Shown here in pieces: positions 46,276-58,005 of a stretch of DNA of 64,000 nt; within the stretch, counting starts at the first letter, position 1, and each line of letters opens with the position of its first letter. The translations under genes and the position numbers were made by a program. The stretch spans positions 84,867,721 through 84,931,720 of the forward strand of contig CM043956.1 of the NCBI GenBank assembly GCA_014529385.2, given 5' to 3'. The stretch is from Adiantum capillus-veneris. Lineage: Eukaryota > Streptophyta > Polypodiopsida > Polypodiales > Pteridaceae. The notes under the pieces are model-generated. The model saw only the letters and a program-made list of their open reading frames with translations, was not told the DNA's origin and did not search any database.

Positions 46276-49200
46276 ACGCTTTTTGTTGATTCGTTTCACC
46301 CTAAAATGTCGACCTTTACACCATGCTGCTGTGTATGACTTATATTACAACGAACAAAGATTATGAGTGGCCGTTCAAACGTTTAGAAATAAAGTCACTA
46401 GCTAGTCGTACATTGCAAACTTACCTTGGTCGCGCAACCCCGAGAGTACTCTCACTCTTCCTCAGTCACTTCGTCACTGCATTGTTGTGCGCTTTTCAAT
46501 TGGTTGTGCAACCATATTAAGCTCATGAAGGTTGGTAGGCTCTCCAGAACCGTCGGATAGTGCATCGGTGGTCGTCTTCTCCGTCTCCACTCGATTCATG
46601 CCCTTTGTCGCTCTTGCTTTGCATCCTCATATTGTGAAATCCACTTTTGCATCATTGGATTGTGAAGCATGCAAAATCGGTTGATTTTAGCCTCTAGATC
46701 TTCCGTCATCTTCTTCTCAACACCGAGATTGCACATGACAATCCGAGATATGCGCTCATCATCTATGGTTCGCCATAGCGTGTCTCGGGCTTTATCAAAT
46801 CCGTCTAGCCACTCTCCAATGTACACTAGGGACTCTGATACCAACCAACCTTCTGCCATGCTACCCTCCGGACGTGCCTTTTGACGCACATATCCCTTAA
46901 GCGTTTTCATGAAACGTTCTAAGAAGAACATCCATCTCGAATGAACTGTGCCAGCTATTTCCACCTCATCAACTATGTGAACAAGAAGATGCACCTGAAT
47001 GGTTAGCATGGTAGTAGGAAAATGTTTCTCAAACATGCACACAAGCTCCGCAGCATTTAGTTTGGCAAATGGTATGGAGTCTATGTTGATCTCCTTTTGT
47101 GAGATCCATTGCACCAGCTTTGCAAGTTTGTAGATTGTGTTACGGATGTTGAGAGACAAACATCCCTCAATGGCAACCGGTAAAATAAACTGTAAAGTAT
47201 GTGCAGCAATGATATTAAAGTCCACATTTTATGCAATGATATTAAAGTCCACTATGAACGTACCTGACACATTTTATGCCAATCGTGTGACTTCAAACCG
47301 GTAAGCTTTCCTTCTTTAGTAAAACACGTTCGGAGCGAGTGCATTACGCCAGTGGGGGTCCGCAAAGATCGAATGGTCTCTTTTACTTTGCGTTCCTGGG
47401 CTCCTGTGAAAATCCATGGTGCTTTAGGGAGTTTTATCGATCCATCAGACGCTGTTTGCGGCCAATATTGCTCCATACGATCCACATTTCTAAGGTCAAC
47501 TATGGCTCCCATAGTATCTTTCTTGCCGGTCAGATGGTCCCATAGTAGATTACCCACACACTTGAATATGTGCATTGGATCGAGCAAGTGATTGATCATG
47601 AGTCGGGGCCAGTATGGTAACTCGTACCACAGAGATAGTCTCTTCATCCCTGGAGGCAATCCGTCATCGCACATCTCCTTCTGCTCTAACCATGCTTGTG
47701 CAGACATCCTTGGTGGCTCTCTTCCCAAAAACCCGTCGCGTAACACATGATTCTCTGGAAGATACGCTTGATGAACTTCGTAGATTTGCTTCTTCAGTGA
47801 GGGCGCCCTACGTGCATTCAGCCTAGGTCCACATGTGACACATGCTCTGTATCCGCTTGTTTGAAGCCCTGCATGTATACACATGATAATAGATCAACTA
47901 TGGGAAAAAACAAGATTCACAGTGTCTGAGTGAGGAGTGTCAATAGATCACCTGAGCATTCTCTTAGCCCGGGATAGTCATGCATGGTCCACATTAGAAT
48001 GCCTGTGATCAAAGCATTTCGTCGTCCTGTGTGTCGGCTCATATCCACCACCTCTATGCCAATCCACAATTGTTGTAGCTCTTCCAATAGTGGACAAAGA
48101 TACACATCCATATTCTCCACTTTATATCGCCCTGGCACAATCAAGCTTAGCCATAGGTGCCCCTTGTTTGTAGTCAACCACGGGGGAATGTTGTAGTTGA
48201 TGATGACAACGGGCCATGCACTGTAAGATGTTGATCTTTGACCAAATGGATTTACGCCATCCATAGCCAGGCCTAAGCGCAAATTTCGAGCTTCCCTGGT
48301 AAAATCCGACCATGTTCCATCTATATGTTTCCAGGCTGCGCAATTTGCAGGAATTCGTAGAACACCATCCAAAGATTTATTCTCCTCATGCCATGATGCT
48401 AGGGCGGCCATGGACTTACATTCGAAGAAATGCTTGATGCGAGGAAGCAGAGGAAAATGTCGCAAAAACTTTTGTGGAATTTTTGTCCCGTGGAGATCTA
48501 CTCGATATCTTTCGGAATCACATTTCGGACACTTCTCCATGTCTATGTATTCCCCTCTGAAAAGAATGCAGTCATTAGGACAAGCGTGGATAGAATTGTA
48601 ATCCATCCCCAAGTTTTGCAAAATCTTTCTTGCTTCATCTCGGGAATCTGGCATCACATTGTCAGCTGGTAGTATGTGCTCTTTAAGCAATCTACACAAC
48701 ATAAAAATACGATACAGTCGTGTAAAAATCTATCAGATCATTATACATTTAGAGTTTTATTAAAGTAAACTAATTGTAATAGATCACCTGAAAAGCGTTG
48801 TGACACTAGTGTCACTCCATCCAAACTTTGCCTGCATGTTGAGAAGAACCAGGAGTGCTTTCAATCTAGACATACGTGCTCCATTATACAATGGCGTATC
48901 GGCTTCACTTTTCATATCATCATAGATAAGCCTTTCTGAATCCATGATCGTCTCGATCATTTCATCAATCTCGGGCTCAAACATTGCCTCGTTGGGAATG
49001 TGCTCTGCATGATCATCCCCCGAGCTATCAGAGGCTACATCTTGTGGCCTCACATATGCTGCTGGACCAAAGCGCCTGCGAACACGTCTGTTGGATTGCA
49101 AGATTGCTGCTTGTTGGCCAACGTCAGAGTCCGACGAGTTATAATTGGCAACAACTCGATCTATAATAGATGGATCAAACTCGCCAAATTCGCGAACGTG

Positions 49201-49382
49201 CTGCAAAGAAACACGTCTTGTCCGTCGCATAGCATGCTTGCATTGATTACAAGGACATAAGACCCTCGTTGAGAGATAGGTGTTTTGGTCTGACAGTCCC
49301 ACATCCTCGTCACTACTCATAATGAGGATAAAAATCTTATAACCTGGACAACAAATTTAATATTCTATTGGCATTTTTCGTC

Positions 49383-49438
<56 letters not shown>

Positions 49439-49871
49439 ACCTCACATTCTCTAGTCATGTCCAATCCCCGCACACCTCGGTCTAGATGTGCACGGAGATC
49501 AGAACCACCGGGTTATAATCTTGTCTTTATTGGTGAATACCTATATTTGTGGGTACAAGAAATCTACAGACCCACGTCTACATGATACTGCATGTAGTGG
49601 ACAAAACCCCTTTGCCTCTTCTCTAGCTATAGCACTTCACAGCATCTTAACATCTTTTCACAGTAGATCTTTTCACTGTTCGTCTAACTCTCAACCCTAA
49701 ACCGTAAGTAATTCTTGCGTGGACTCGATCTAACGTAAATAAGCATAAATCTAAATAAACGTAAATCTAACTAAAAATAAACCTAAATCTAATTTAACGT
49801 AAGTCTACATCTAACCTAATCTTTAACATCTTTTGGGATAGTTTCCTACAACGTTAAAACTCTCTTCTTCT

Positions 49872-49902
<31 letters not shown>

Positions 49903-50043
49903 ACCTAAATAAACCTAAATAAACCTAAGTCTAATCTAATATAACATAAATCTAAATCTAACATAAATTATGTTATATTAAAAACAAAGAACTAAACTAA
50001 CAGGGATTATAAGAACCTTAAAACCGATTTAACACATAATTTT

Positions 50044-50406
50044 TCACATAACTCGGCAAGAGTTGGCATTCTCATCACTAAAGATTTTAGAGTTAACTTC
50101 CAGCGGTGACACTGCCTCATCTCCATCCACATCTGACGACAACAATTGGCCCTTTAGACCGTTCTTGATCTTGTTACTAACTTTGAAGTTGCTGTTGAAT
50201 GACTAGAGGTTTTCTAGATGGTCATTGTGTCGGGGATGTAGTGACTCTTGCCGCCCTGAAGATCCACCTTCTTCCCTATCTTCTGAAGACATTTCACCAG
50301 TACTTTTGGATCGACGGAGCCCACCATGAGTGAAGGCAGCAATACCCTATATTCCATTGAGGGCTTTCTCCACCCGCTTCATGCAGGCATCGCAGTCTAT
50401 GGAGAC
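50044..50406 (-). pseudogene. Captured HIPP gene fragment in element A (HMA domain to CaaX)
   Basis: It begins after a TTTAG acceptor with VSIDCDACMKRVKKALNG (CxxC metal site) and continues, after a stop and a frame change, with SVDPKVLVKCLQKIGKKVDL. Then come SFNSNFKVSNKIKNGLKGQ, SSDVDGDEAVSPLEVNS and the tail FSDENANSCRVM followed by TGA (50046-50044). The order HMA domain, polar linker, C-terminal CaaX box (CRVM) is that of heavy-metal-associated isoprenylated plant proteins. Defects are a TAG after NGI, a loss of about ten codons in the domain with a frameshift, a TAG in the linker, and a 2-base frame change. It lies 0.7 kb upstream of TNP2 on the same strand. It is a transduplicated fragment, not a working gene. 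Confidence 0.9.
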
Positions 50407-50805
50407 CTAAATTTAATCTAATATAACGTAAATCTAAATCTAGCATAAATAAACGTAAATCTAATTAAAAATAAACCTAAATCTAATCTAATTTAACTGA
50501 AATAAACCTAAATCTAATTTAACGTAAGTCTACATCTAGCCTAATCTTTAACGTCTTTTAGGATAGTTTCCTACGACGTTATAACTCTCTTCTTCTTGTG
50601 TGTGTGCGCGTGTGTGGATGTGTGTGCCAATAAAAAGAGATAAATGGTATAACCTTTCTATCACCCATGCCAACTATGATAGATTGGTTATGCCATTTCC
50701 CTCTTGAATAATAGGTCTTGAGTTCAACTCCTCGTCGGCTAGATCTTTAGGTCTTTTAATTTTAATTAGTTTCCTATGACGTTAAATTAGTTTCTCTCTC
50801 TTTCT

Positions 50806-51067
50806 CTCTCAATGTGTGTGCGTTTTTTTGTTTATGCATGTTTTATCTCTCTGTTCCTCTCTCAATGTGTGCGTTTTTTGTTTATGCATGTTCTCTCTCT
50901 CTTTTCCTCTCTCAATGTGTGCGTTTTTTGTTTATGCATGCTCTCTCTCTCTTTTCCTCTCTCAATGTGTGCGTTTTTTGTTTATGCATGCTCTCTCTCT
51001 CTTTTCCTCTCTCAAGTGTGTGTGCATTCTTTGTTTATGTATGTGTGTGTGCGTTTTTGTTTATGTT

Positions 51068-51107
<40 letters not shown>

Positions 51108-51112
51108 CACTA

Positions 51113-51163
<51 letters not shown>

Positions 51164-51290
51164 AAGAGGGGAAGGGAACATGAGAGTGAGGAGAGGGAAG
51201 GAGCATACCTGGCTCTCCTTCCTCTCCTCGTGTGTGTGTGTGTGTGTGTGTGTGGAGAAGTAATAGAGAGAGAGAGAGAGAGAGGGAGAT
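50806..51290. repeat. 50-base minisatellite with CT, GT and GA tracts (element A)
   Basis: At least three units with an exact 50-base step (ctcaatgtgt at 50861, 50911 and 50961), then shorter (TC)n, (TG)n and (GA)n than in B. Same position relative to the right TIR as in B and C. Confidence 0.9.
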
Positions 51291-51334
51291 CTGAGTTTTT
51301 GGGCGCTCTCTGTTATTTTTTTAGCCCAGCCGGC

Positions 51335-51450
51335 GTCGCTATGAGCGTCGCAAATTTACTTGTAAATTTGCCACGCTTATAGCGACGTCGGGATTTTTTT
51401 TTTTAGCGTCGCTGTGTGAGCGTCGCTAATATGAATAGCCTCTTGTAGTG
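51335..51450. repeat. Right subterminal region of element A
   Basis: CGTCGC motifs and the hairpin gcgtcgcaaatttac-tt-gtaaatttgccacgc with one arm mismatch. It ends in CCTCTTGTAGTG, next to TAG. Confidence 0.9.
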
Positions 51451-52993
51451 TAGAAGTATTTCATTGAGCCTTTCTGGGCCAAAGAGAAACACTATACGTT
51501 GTTGAAAGTGTATTTTACGACTAATCTATATGTTAATTCTAAAAGGTCGTACAGAGTGAAAGCGTTAGAAATTATCATCATGTGGATTATTTATCTAGGA
51601 TAGTATGTGAGAAATGTAGATATGAGACAAGTAAAGAGATGAGAAGTTTCCCTTCCAAGCCCTATTCTTGCCCGTAGGCAATAAGGATACTGCGAAGAGA
51701 GATGTACCTGTAGCAAAGAGAACCTAAAATTTATAGAGAGGATGAATTACTAAGAGTGAGAGAGATAGGTTTGGTTAAGGAGATAACATAAGATACATAT
51801 ACATATATATATATATATATATGTTGGATTAGAGATGAAAAAGAAAACAACAAGAAATCAAGAAAACATCAATGTAGAACACATCTTACTTGATAAACCC
51901 TTCGGCACCATTATTGATGGAGAGAGAAGAAGAGGGGAGAATTCAACTTTGATTGATACGTCAAGTCCACGACCTTCTTTGATTAGAGTTGATCTTCCAA
52001 GGATAGCATGCAAGAATGGCTAGTCTTCCTCTAGGAGAAAGTGTAGGCTTAGGCTTATGTTAATGGCTAAGTACAATTTGGCATTACTACTTCCTCCCTC
52101 ATGAATTCCTCTCATCAATGGCTTGAATGCTTGAGTTCTTTTCAAGGAAGAAGGGGTCCCATTTTATAGGTGAAGGGAACCCCCAAGGGTTTACACAAGA
52201 AGAGAAGAGCTAGTGTGAATAGGAATTGGAAAAGTTGGAAATGAGCTGTCCCTGCATGATGTGGGGAGACTGGGGTCCAGTATTTTGATCATATCTCCTC
52301 AACCGTGGCTCCAAATAAAAAAGTAAAAATATGGGTAGAAAATTCTGCTCATAAGCTATGATTTTCATTTTAAAATTGTTTTCCAATTTAAATTGGAACC
52401 TTGTGTAAAAAAATCATCAAAATAGGGTCCATTTCTGGCAGCAAAAGTCTTCCTGTGGTCCCCTTAGCCTAGACTTTCATTTGATTCCAAAGGACACCTC
52501 ATGCCATATGAAAGCATGACATTGCTCCTTGACAAAGTTTTGTAATCATGCTTGCAATAATGCATTAAAATAAGTGTATCTTTGAAATCATGCCACCTAG
52601 TGTCCCACTAGGATTTGATTCCCTCCTAGTAACTGTTTAAAAAGAAATATAAGAAAAATATGAAAAATACATATAGTATATATATATTATACTTTACCCT
52701 AAATATAGGATCTAACTAGGGTGTGAGATGATAATGAGATAATAGAAATAAAGAATCAATGCTTTTTGCCTTAAGTTAAAGAGGCGGAGCTATTGATGCT
52801 TTTCCCATAGTATTTTCTGATGGTAAAGTAAGAATAGGTTACGCTTGAGAAAAAAAATAGGATGAGATAGAAGGATTATTATTATACTTAAATATGCATA
52901 TGTACATTATAGGAAAGATAATTATATATCTAAAAAGTTACAAGATAACTCTTGTAGGATGCGTTCCCACTATGTATGTGTCACAGCACGATA
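51451..52993 (-). repeat. Right LTR (5' LTR) of the large element, second part
   Basis: It starts with the TAG duplication and continues the sequence cut at 30344 (tagaagtatttcattgagcc), collinear with 25950-27466. It has an (AT)n tract at about 51803-51820 that the left LTR lacks. The last bases are ACGATA instead of ACGACA. Confidence 0.9.
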
Positions 52994-54200
52994 ACGTACA
53001 AGTGGTGGATGAGTTTGACAACTTGTGCTACCACTTATACAGAGTTTGAAACAATGTTTCAAAAAGAGTTCTTGCCAAGCAGTGAAGAAGAGAAAAATTG
53101 GAAGCTATGGAACAAGTGCTCGATGAAAAATTAAATCGCTACCTTAGTACATCTGAGCCTAAGGAGAGATAGTACTCAACCTTAAGGAAATCAATGCATT
53201 CTAGACTTTGTGGGGCTTTATAAGTGGCCTCACAAATGGCTACCTTGAGTACATTGAGCCTCTTCAACCAAAGGATTTATATGAGGGGATCAAATACGCA
53301 TAGATATAGATGACATCAAGCATCTTCATGCTTGAGATGGGGTAGATAGGGCTGGGAAAAAAGAGAAAATGGGTCAAGGTTTCAAAGAAAGGTGTTCCGT
53401 AGGGAGAGGCACGGGGAGAGGATTGACTAAGGCGGTTAGGGTGGTTGTTGGACTAAAAAACCACAACCATTCAAAAAGAAATGAGAGTCTAAATTATAGA
53501 AAAGAGACAGCTACATTAAAGCATGAAAGGAAAATCGTTGGTTTATCTGTAATGAAGTAGGACACATTAAATCCGAATGTCCAAATCTCAAAGCTAGCAT
53601 GAGTAGCAGTGAGACTAAGAGAGATGGTAAAACCTCTAGGCAGTTGTACATAGTGCATATGCTTCCTCTCAGCTTTAATGATGGAGTGCCATTGTGATGA
53701 GTACCATGCTTATTCGGTGACAACATAGGTCCACATGACATGGTGTGCTTGTATGGCATCATAGGTGGCGATAGAGTCACTATATTCATAGATGATGAAG
53801 CTAGCAATAACTTCTTAAACTACTCATTGGTTAAGAAGTTAAGGGTACCCAAGACCACGACCAATCACGAGTACAATGTTGGCTTGACCAATGGTTATAA
53901 TAAGGCGGTATGGAATACTGTAGCCTTAGGGACTCCATTAGCCATGTAGAACTACAAAGCTACGCTTAACTTTCAAGTCATGCATTTGGCTAGGGTAGAC
54001 ATGTACCTTGGGAGGGGGTAGTTATACAAGTCATGAATTTGGCTAGGGTAGACATGTATCTAGGCAATGAGTGGATGTACAACCTAGACCCTAGTTTAGT
54101 GAGGAGCTATAATTTGCACAACATGCTATAGTTTGAGCATGGTGGTAGGGTCATCACCCGATACAATGGTAGTAGTGTCCCTCTATCCTTCTCATATCTT
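52994..54200 (+). pseudogene. Ty3-type gag and protease remnant
   Basis: Pieces in changing frames: VVDEFDNLCYHLYR and EQVLDEKLNRYL (gag); a zinc knuckle whose first Cys is lost, WFICNEVGHIKSECP (53545-53585); and a retropepsin-like part, VTIFIDDEASNNFLNYSLV (53770-53825). The last normally reads ID-SGA-x-x-NF, and here the catalytic DSG is DDE. Many stops interrupt it. The large LTR element inserted immediately upstream, so the 5' part of this gag should lie left of 25473 but was not recognised there. Confidence 0.7.
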
Positions 54201-54249
54201 CCATAGAGATTCATAGAGCAGACCGTAGAGGCCAGATAACAGACACATA

Positions 54250-55198
54250 TGTTTGTTACCCTCTTTTAAATTCTTTTGGTTTGGGTGGATATTGAACGAA
54301 AGACACTCCCCAATTGGAAAGCGCATTCCTATATTATTTAATTTGATGGACTCAATTGTAATTATTTTTTGGGACTCAATCGAGGTTCCAGATTGTAACT
54401 TATTAAATATGCAAATAAGAAAAACCCATGGTAGAAAGTAGGAGTTAATCTTGATGAGTTAATACCTCCAAAAGTGAGGTATATAAGCCAACTTTTGTAA
54501 CCCTAATGGAGACCTTTAATTAATCATCTTTTGGAGCTCTACTAAGTGTACCGTGACTGCGTGATTTGTGTTAGAGAGGGAGTGAGGTCTTCTTCTCCTC
54601 TCTACGTGTACTACGGACGCTACATTGGGGAGGAAACTACACCATCGTGTTAGCAACAGTTAGAACTACGCTTCAACACCAATCTTCCACGTTATTGGTC
54701 TCCTCTCAAAGAGCTCTCCTACAAGCTTTGAAGTGAGTTTTCTCTCTAACTATGGGTCCGTTTTGTGATTCATGAAAAGTTTAACTACACTTTAGGCCTA
54801 AGTATGTTGAGAATTGGTGACCTGTAATCTCTTGCACGTCTTCATACACGTTTTTTGCACTAAGTGTTTTTTGCTGGTAGTAGATTATGTTAAAGACTTT
54901 AGGGTAGTGTCGTCTAGGTGTGTAGAGGTTATCCGTTGAGTTTTGTGACAATTTGACAACATTAGGTCATGTTTCAATGAGCATAAGTGTCGTAGGTGAG
55001 GTAGCGATTACGTACACATAGTGTGCTTTGAGTTGATTTCCCTTGGTAGTGAGTGTCTCTAGAAGATTGAGTAGGTGATTAACATATATCTATTTAATTC
55101 CATGCACCTACGGGTCAAGTTCCATCCTTGGTTGATATCTTGTTTGTTGGCCTGGTTCTCACTTTGCTAGCAACTACGAGCAGTGTATCTACCCAACA
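54250..55198 (+). repeat. LTR with TATA box, 5' edge uncertain
   Basis: A promoter-like box, a T-rich leader (taagccaacttttgtaaccc), and an end reading ACCCAACA followed three bases later by a primer-binding site show a retrotransposon LTR read on the + strand. The left edge was placed at a TG (tgtttgttacc) and may be wrong. No second LTR is in the window. Confidence 0.6.
54479..54488 (+). promoter_or_regulatory. TATA box of the LTR at 54250-55198
   Basis: GTATATAAGC, about 720 bases before the LTR end, followed by a pyrimidine-rich leader. Confidence 0.6.
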
Positions 55199-55201
55199 AC
55201 A

Positions 55202-55219
55202 TTGGCACCGCTGCTGGGG
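55202..55219 (+). other. Primer-binding site
   Basis: TTGGCACCGCTGCTGGGG matches the TTGG(C/T)GCCGTTGCCGGGG-type sites of plant Ty3 elements at most positions and lies just behind the LTR end. Confidence 0.65.
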
Positions 55220-56157
55220 ATGAGAGCCCTAGGTAGGTGACCTTTAGACTCATCCTACAAGGCAAAAGTTCTTTTGGTTCTCCAGAGTCTTGTTATTATA
55301 CTTTAGGCAGGATCCGGAAGTTGGACTCTTAAGATCTTAGGAGAGTGCTAGGGAGCATGTGACTCACCTGGATTGTTTGCCATAGGTAGTATTATTCATA
55401 CTTTCTACCTACAATTCATACTTTAGTGTTGATGGTGTGTGATTGATTTGTGAGGTGATAAAAATGATAGCTAGTCTATGTGGGACAGTGAAACATTTTT
55501 CTAATCATAGAGACAACACCCCACATGATGTGTATTAGTAGTTGTAGATAGGACATGTGATTGTGATCTAGAGCTATTCATCATTGAATTATTTTCTTGT
55601 GTGCTTGTGTGCATCTAAAATTGTACAAAAGTTTGACTGTTAGGGTAGAAAATACAACAAACAAACTTTGGGGATATTGGTACATAATTGAATGATGTTG
55701 AATGTATAAGAAATCAATTGCAAGAGATCTGTTGGGAAAATCTACAATTCTACGACTCTGGACATCATACGTTAAATGATGTCTTAGGGCCTAGCAGGAT
55801 ACAAAATTTGATAGAACAGACTACACCAAAGTGTTTAAAGGGGTGTTTTACCCTCAGTTCACCTTGAGACTAAAGTTTTGACCAACACTTAACTACCACC
55901 CAAAAGATAAGAGACAGAGTGTCAAAAAAAAAAAGATGGGGAACTTGTGGTTATGAGCATATTTTTGCATGACAACTGGTGAAAGTTCTTAAAAAGTAGG
56001 GTTGGAGACTTGTGGATGCTTGTGGATGAAACTTGGGCAAAAATCCATCAATAGATATCATACTCGTATAATGTCTGAAGCAATAATTTGGCAGTCAAAT
56101 TGAACTTTTGACGTTATACCCATAGTATGCATGTTGTGTAGAGCACATACACCAAGT
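55220..56157 (+). other. Leader of the LTR element up to the inversion breakpoint
   Basis: AT-rich with stops in all frames; no gag was recognised. It ends exactly where the right half of CACTA element C begins. By the inversion model it was once joined to the complement of 59305-59091. Confidence 0.5.
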
Positions 56158-57003
56158 TGGAATTTTTGTCCTGTGGAGATCTACTCGATATCTTTCGGAA
56201 TCACATTTCAGACACTTCTCCATGTCTATGTATTCCCCTCTGAAAAGAATGCAGTCATTAGGACAAGCATGGATAGAATTGTAATCCATCCCCGAGTTTC
56301 GCAAAATCTTTCTTGCTTCATCTTGGGAATCTGGCATCACATTGTCAGCTGGTAGTATGTGCTCTTTAAGCAATCTACACAACATAAAAATACGATACAG
56401 TCGTGTAAAAATCTATCAGATCATTATACATTTAGAGTTTTATTAAAGTAAACTAATTGTAATAGATTACCTGAAAAGCACTGTGACGCTAGTGTCACTC
56501 CATCCAAACTTTGCCTGCATGTTGAGAAGAACCAGGAGTGCTTTCAATCTAGACATACGTGCTCCATTATACAATGGCGTATTGGCTTCACTTTTCATAT
56601 CATCATAGATAAGCCTTTCTGAATCCATGATCGTCTCGATCATTTCATCAATCTCGGGCTCAAACATTGCCTCGTTGGGAATGTGCTCTGCATGATCATC
56701 CCCCGAGCTGTCGGAGGCTACATCTTGTGGCCTGACATATGCTGCTTGACCAAAGCGCCTGCGAACACGTCTATTGGGTTGCAAGATTGCTGCTTGTTGG
56801 CCAACGTCAGAGTCCGACGAGTTATAATTGGCAACAACTCGATCTATAATAGATGGATCGAACTCGCCAAATTCGCGAACGTGCTGCAAAGAAACACGTC
56901 TTGTCCGTCGCACAACATGCTTGCATTGATTACAAGGACATAAGACCCTCGTTGAGAGATAGGTGTTTCGGTTGGACGGTCCCACATCCTCGTCACTACT
57001 CAT
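56158..57003 (-). pseudogene. TNP2 of element C, N-terminal part
   Basis: Exon 1 57003-56471 (533 bases, MSSDEDVGPSNRNTYLSTRV, Transpos_assoc-like CPCNQC) and the first 217 bases of exon 2 (56374-56158, CPNDCILFRGEY zinc-type motif). The gene is cut here and continues on the other strand at 59306. Exon 1 itself is open. Confidence 0.9.
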
Positions 57004-57027
57004 AATATTCTATTGGCATTCTTCGTC

Positions 57028-57065
<38 letters not shown>

Positions 57066-57646
57066 CTCACATTCTCTAGTCATGTCCAATCCCCGCACAC
57101 CTCGGTCTAGAGGTGCACGGAGATTAGAACCACCGGGTTATAATCTCGTCTTTATTGGTCAATACCTATATTTGTGGGTACAAGAAATCTATAGACCCAC
57201 GTCTACATGATACTGCATGTAGTGGACAAAACCCCTTTGCCTCTTCTCTAGTTGTAGCACTTCACAGCATCTTAACATCTTTTCACAGTAGATCTTTTCA
57301 CTGTTCGTCTAACTCTAAACCCTAAACCGTAAGTAATTCTTGCGTGGACTCGATCTAACGTAAATAAGCGTAAATCTAAATAAACATAAATCTAACTAAA
57401 AATAAACCTAAATCTAATTTAACGTAAGTCTACATCTAACTTAATCTTTAACGTCTTTTGGGATAGTTTCCTACGACTTTAAGACTCTCTTCTTCTTGTG
57501 TGTGTGTGTGGGTAAACCGAAATAAACTTAAGTCTAATATAATATAACATAAATTTAAATCTAACGTAAATTATGTTATATTAAAAACAAAGAACTAAAC
57601 TAACAGGGATTATAAGAACCTTAAAACTGATTTAACACATAAGTTT

Positions 57647-58005
57647 TCACATAACTCGGCAAGAGTTGGCATTCTCATCACTAAAGATGTGAGTTAACTT
57701 CCGGGGGTGACGCTGCCTCATCTCCATCCACATCTGACGACAGCAATTGGCCCTTTGGACCGTTCTTGCTCTTGTTACTAACTTTGAAGTTGCTATTGAA
57801 TGACTAGAGGTTGTCTAGATGGTCATTGTCGGGGATGTAGTGACTCTTGCCGCCCTGAAGATCCACATTCTTCCCTATCTTCTGAAGACATTTCACCAGT
57901 ACTTTTGGATCGACAGAGCCCACCATGAGTGAAGGCAGCAATACCCTATATTCCATTGAGGGCTTTCTTCACCCGCTTCATGCAGGCATTGCAGTCTATG
58001 GAGAC
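57647..58005 (-). pseudogene. Captured HIPP gene fragment in element C
   Basis: Same fragment as in A. The CxxC part (CDACMKRVKKALN) is followed by the VDPKVLVKCLQKIGKKVD part. A 2-base difference from A (gacaatgacc for gacacaatgacc) keeps the frame open from the domain into the linker (HYIPDNDHLDNL). A TAG and then SFNSNFKVSNKSKNGPKGQ follow, so C preserves the older join. It ends with NANSCRVM and TGA (57649-57647) after a small frameshift near 57685. The intron-like TTTAG acceptor before GTCTCC is kept. Confidence 0.9.

Larger units (their letters stand above)
32514..49320 (-). pseudogene. TNP2 transposase gene of element A, split by two insertions
   Basis: Exons: 49320-48788, 48691-47952, 47868-47264 and 47189-46425. 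Exon 5 is split by the LTR element (46344-46276 and 39899-39631), and exon 6 by element B (39549-39427 and 32699-32514). Domains in order: Transpos_assoc-like (LCPCNQC), TNP2 core (CPNDCILFRGEY, LAMDGVNPFG, LLDPMHIFK), DUF4218 (LHLLVHIVDEVEI-type) and DUF4216 (VDLFDVQWFKI). Defects beyond the insertions are TGA at 46598-46596 (CGA in C), TGA at 46454-46452 (TGG in C), and the exon 5 acceptor changed from AG to AA (46345). The enzyme would cut and paste CACTA elements in the nucleus. Confidence 0.9.
30345..51450 (-). mobile_element. CACTA element A (interrupted twice)
   Basis: It begins CACTACAAGAGG (30345) and ends CCTCTTGTAGTG (51450). It is flanked by TAG on both sides, the 3-base duplication typical of CACTA elements. 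Without the inserts (element B 32700-39423, LTR element 39900-46275, and their duplications) it is about 8.0 kb. Minus-strand order: captured HIPP fragment, TNP2 transposase, second gene. Subterminal regions are packed with CGTCGCTAT motifs. Both genes carry stops, so it is not autonomous today. Confidence 0.95.
25473..52993 (-). mobile_element. Large non-autonomous LTR retrotransposon hosting the nest
   Basis: Left LTR 25473-27466 (1994 bases), internal region 27467-29856, right LTR 29857-30344 plus 51454-52993 (2028 bases without the CACTA insert). On the minus strand the LTR begins TGTCGTGCTGTG and ends GAGAAAT..., closing with ACA. A purine tract lies at the proper side of the left LTR. 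The internal region codes only for acidic, gag-like ORFs and no pol, so it resembles a LARD-type element. Its right edge is mutated (TATCG for TGTCG), and the flanks gcgt and acgt match in only three of four bases, so the target duplication is unproven. CACTA element A sits in the right LTR. Confidence 0.85.

Noticed and set aside
25468-52998. Target duplication of the large LTR element
   Set aside because: The flanks tgcgt and acgta do not match; at best three of four bases agree, so I do not claim one.
53511-53807. 98-codon minus-strand frame
   Set aside because: It lies opposite the recognisable zinc knuckle and protease remnant and has no own features.
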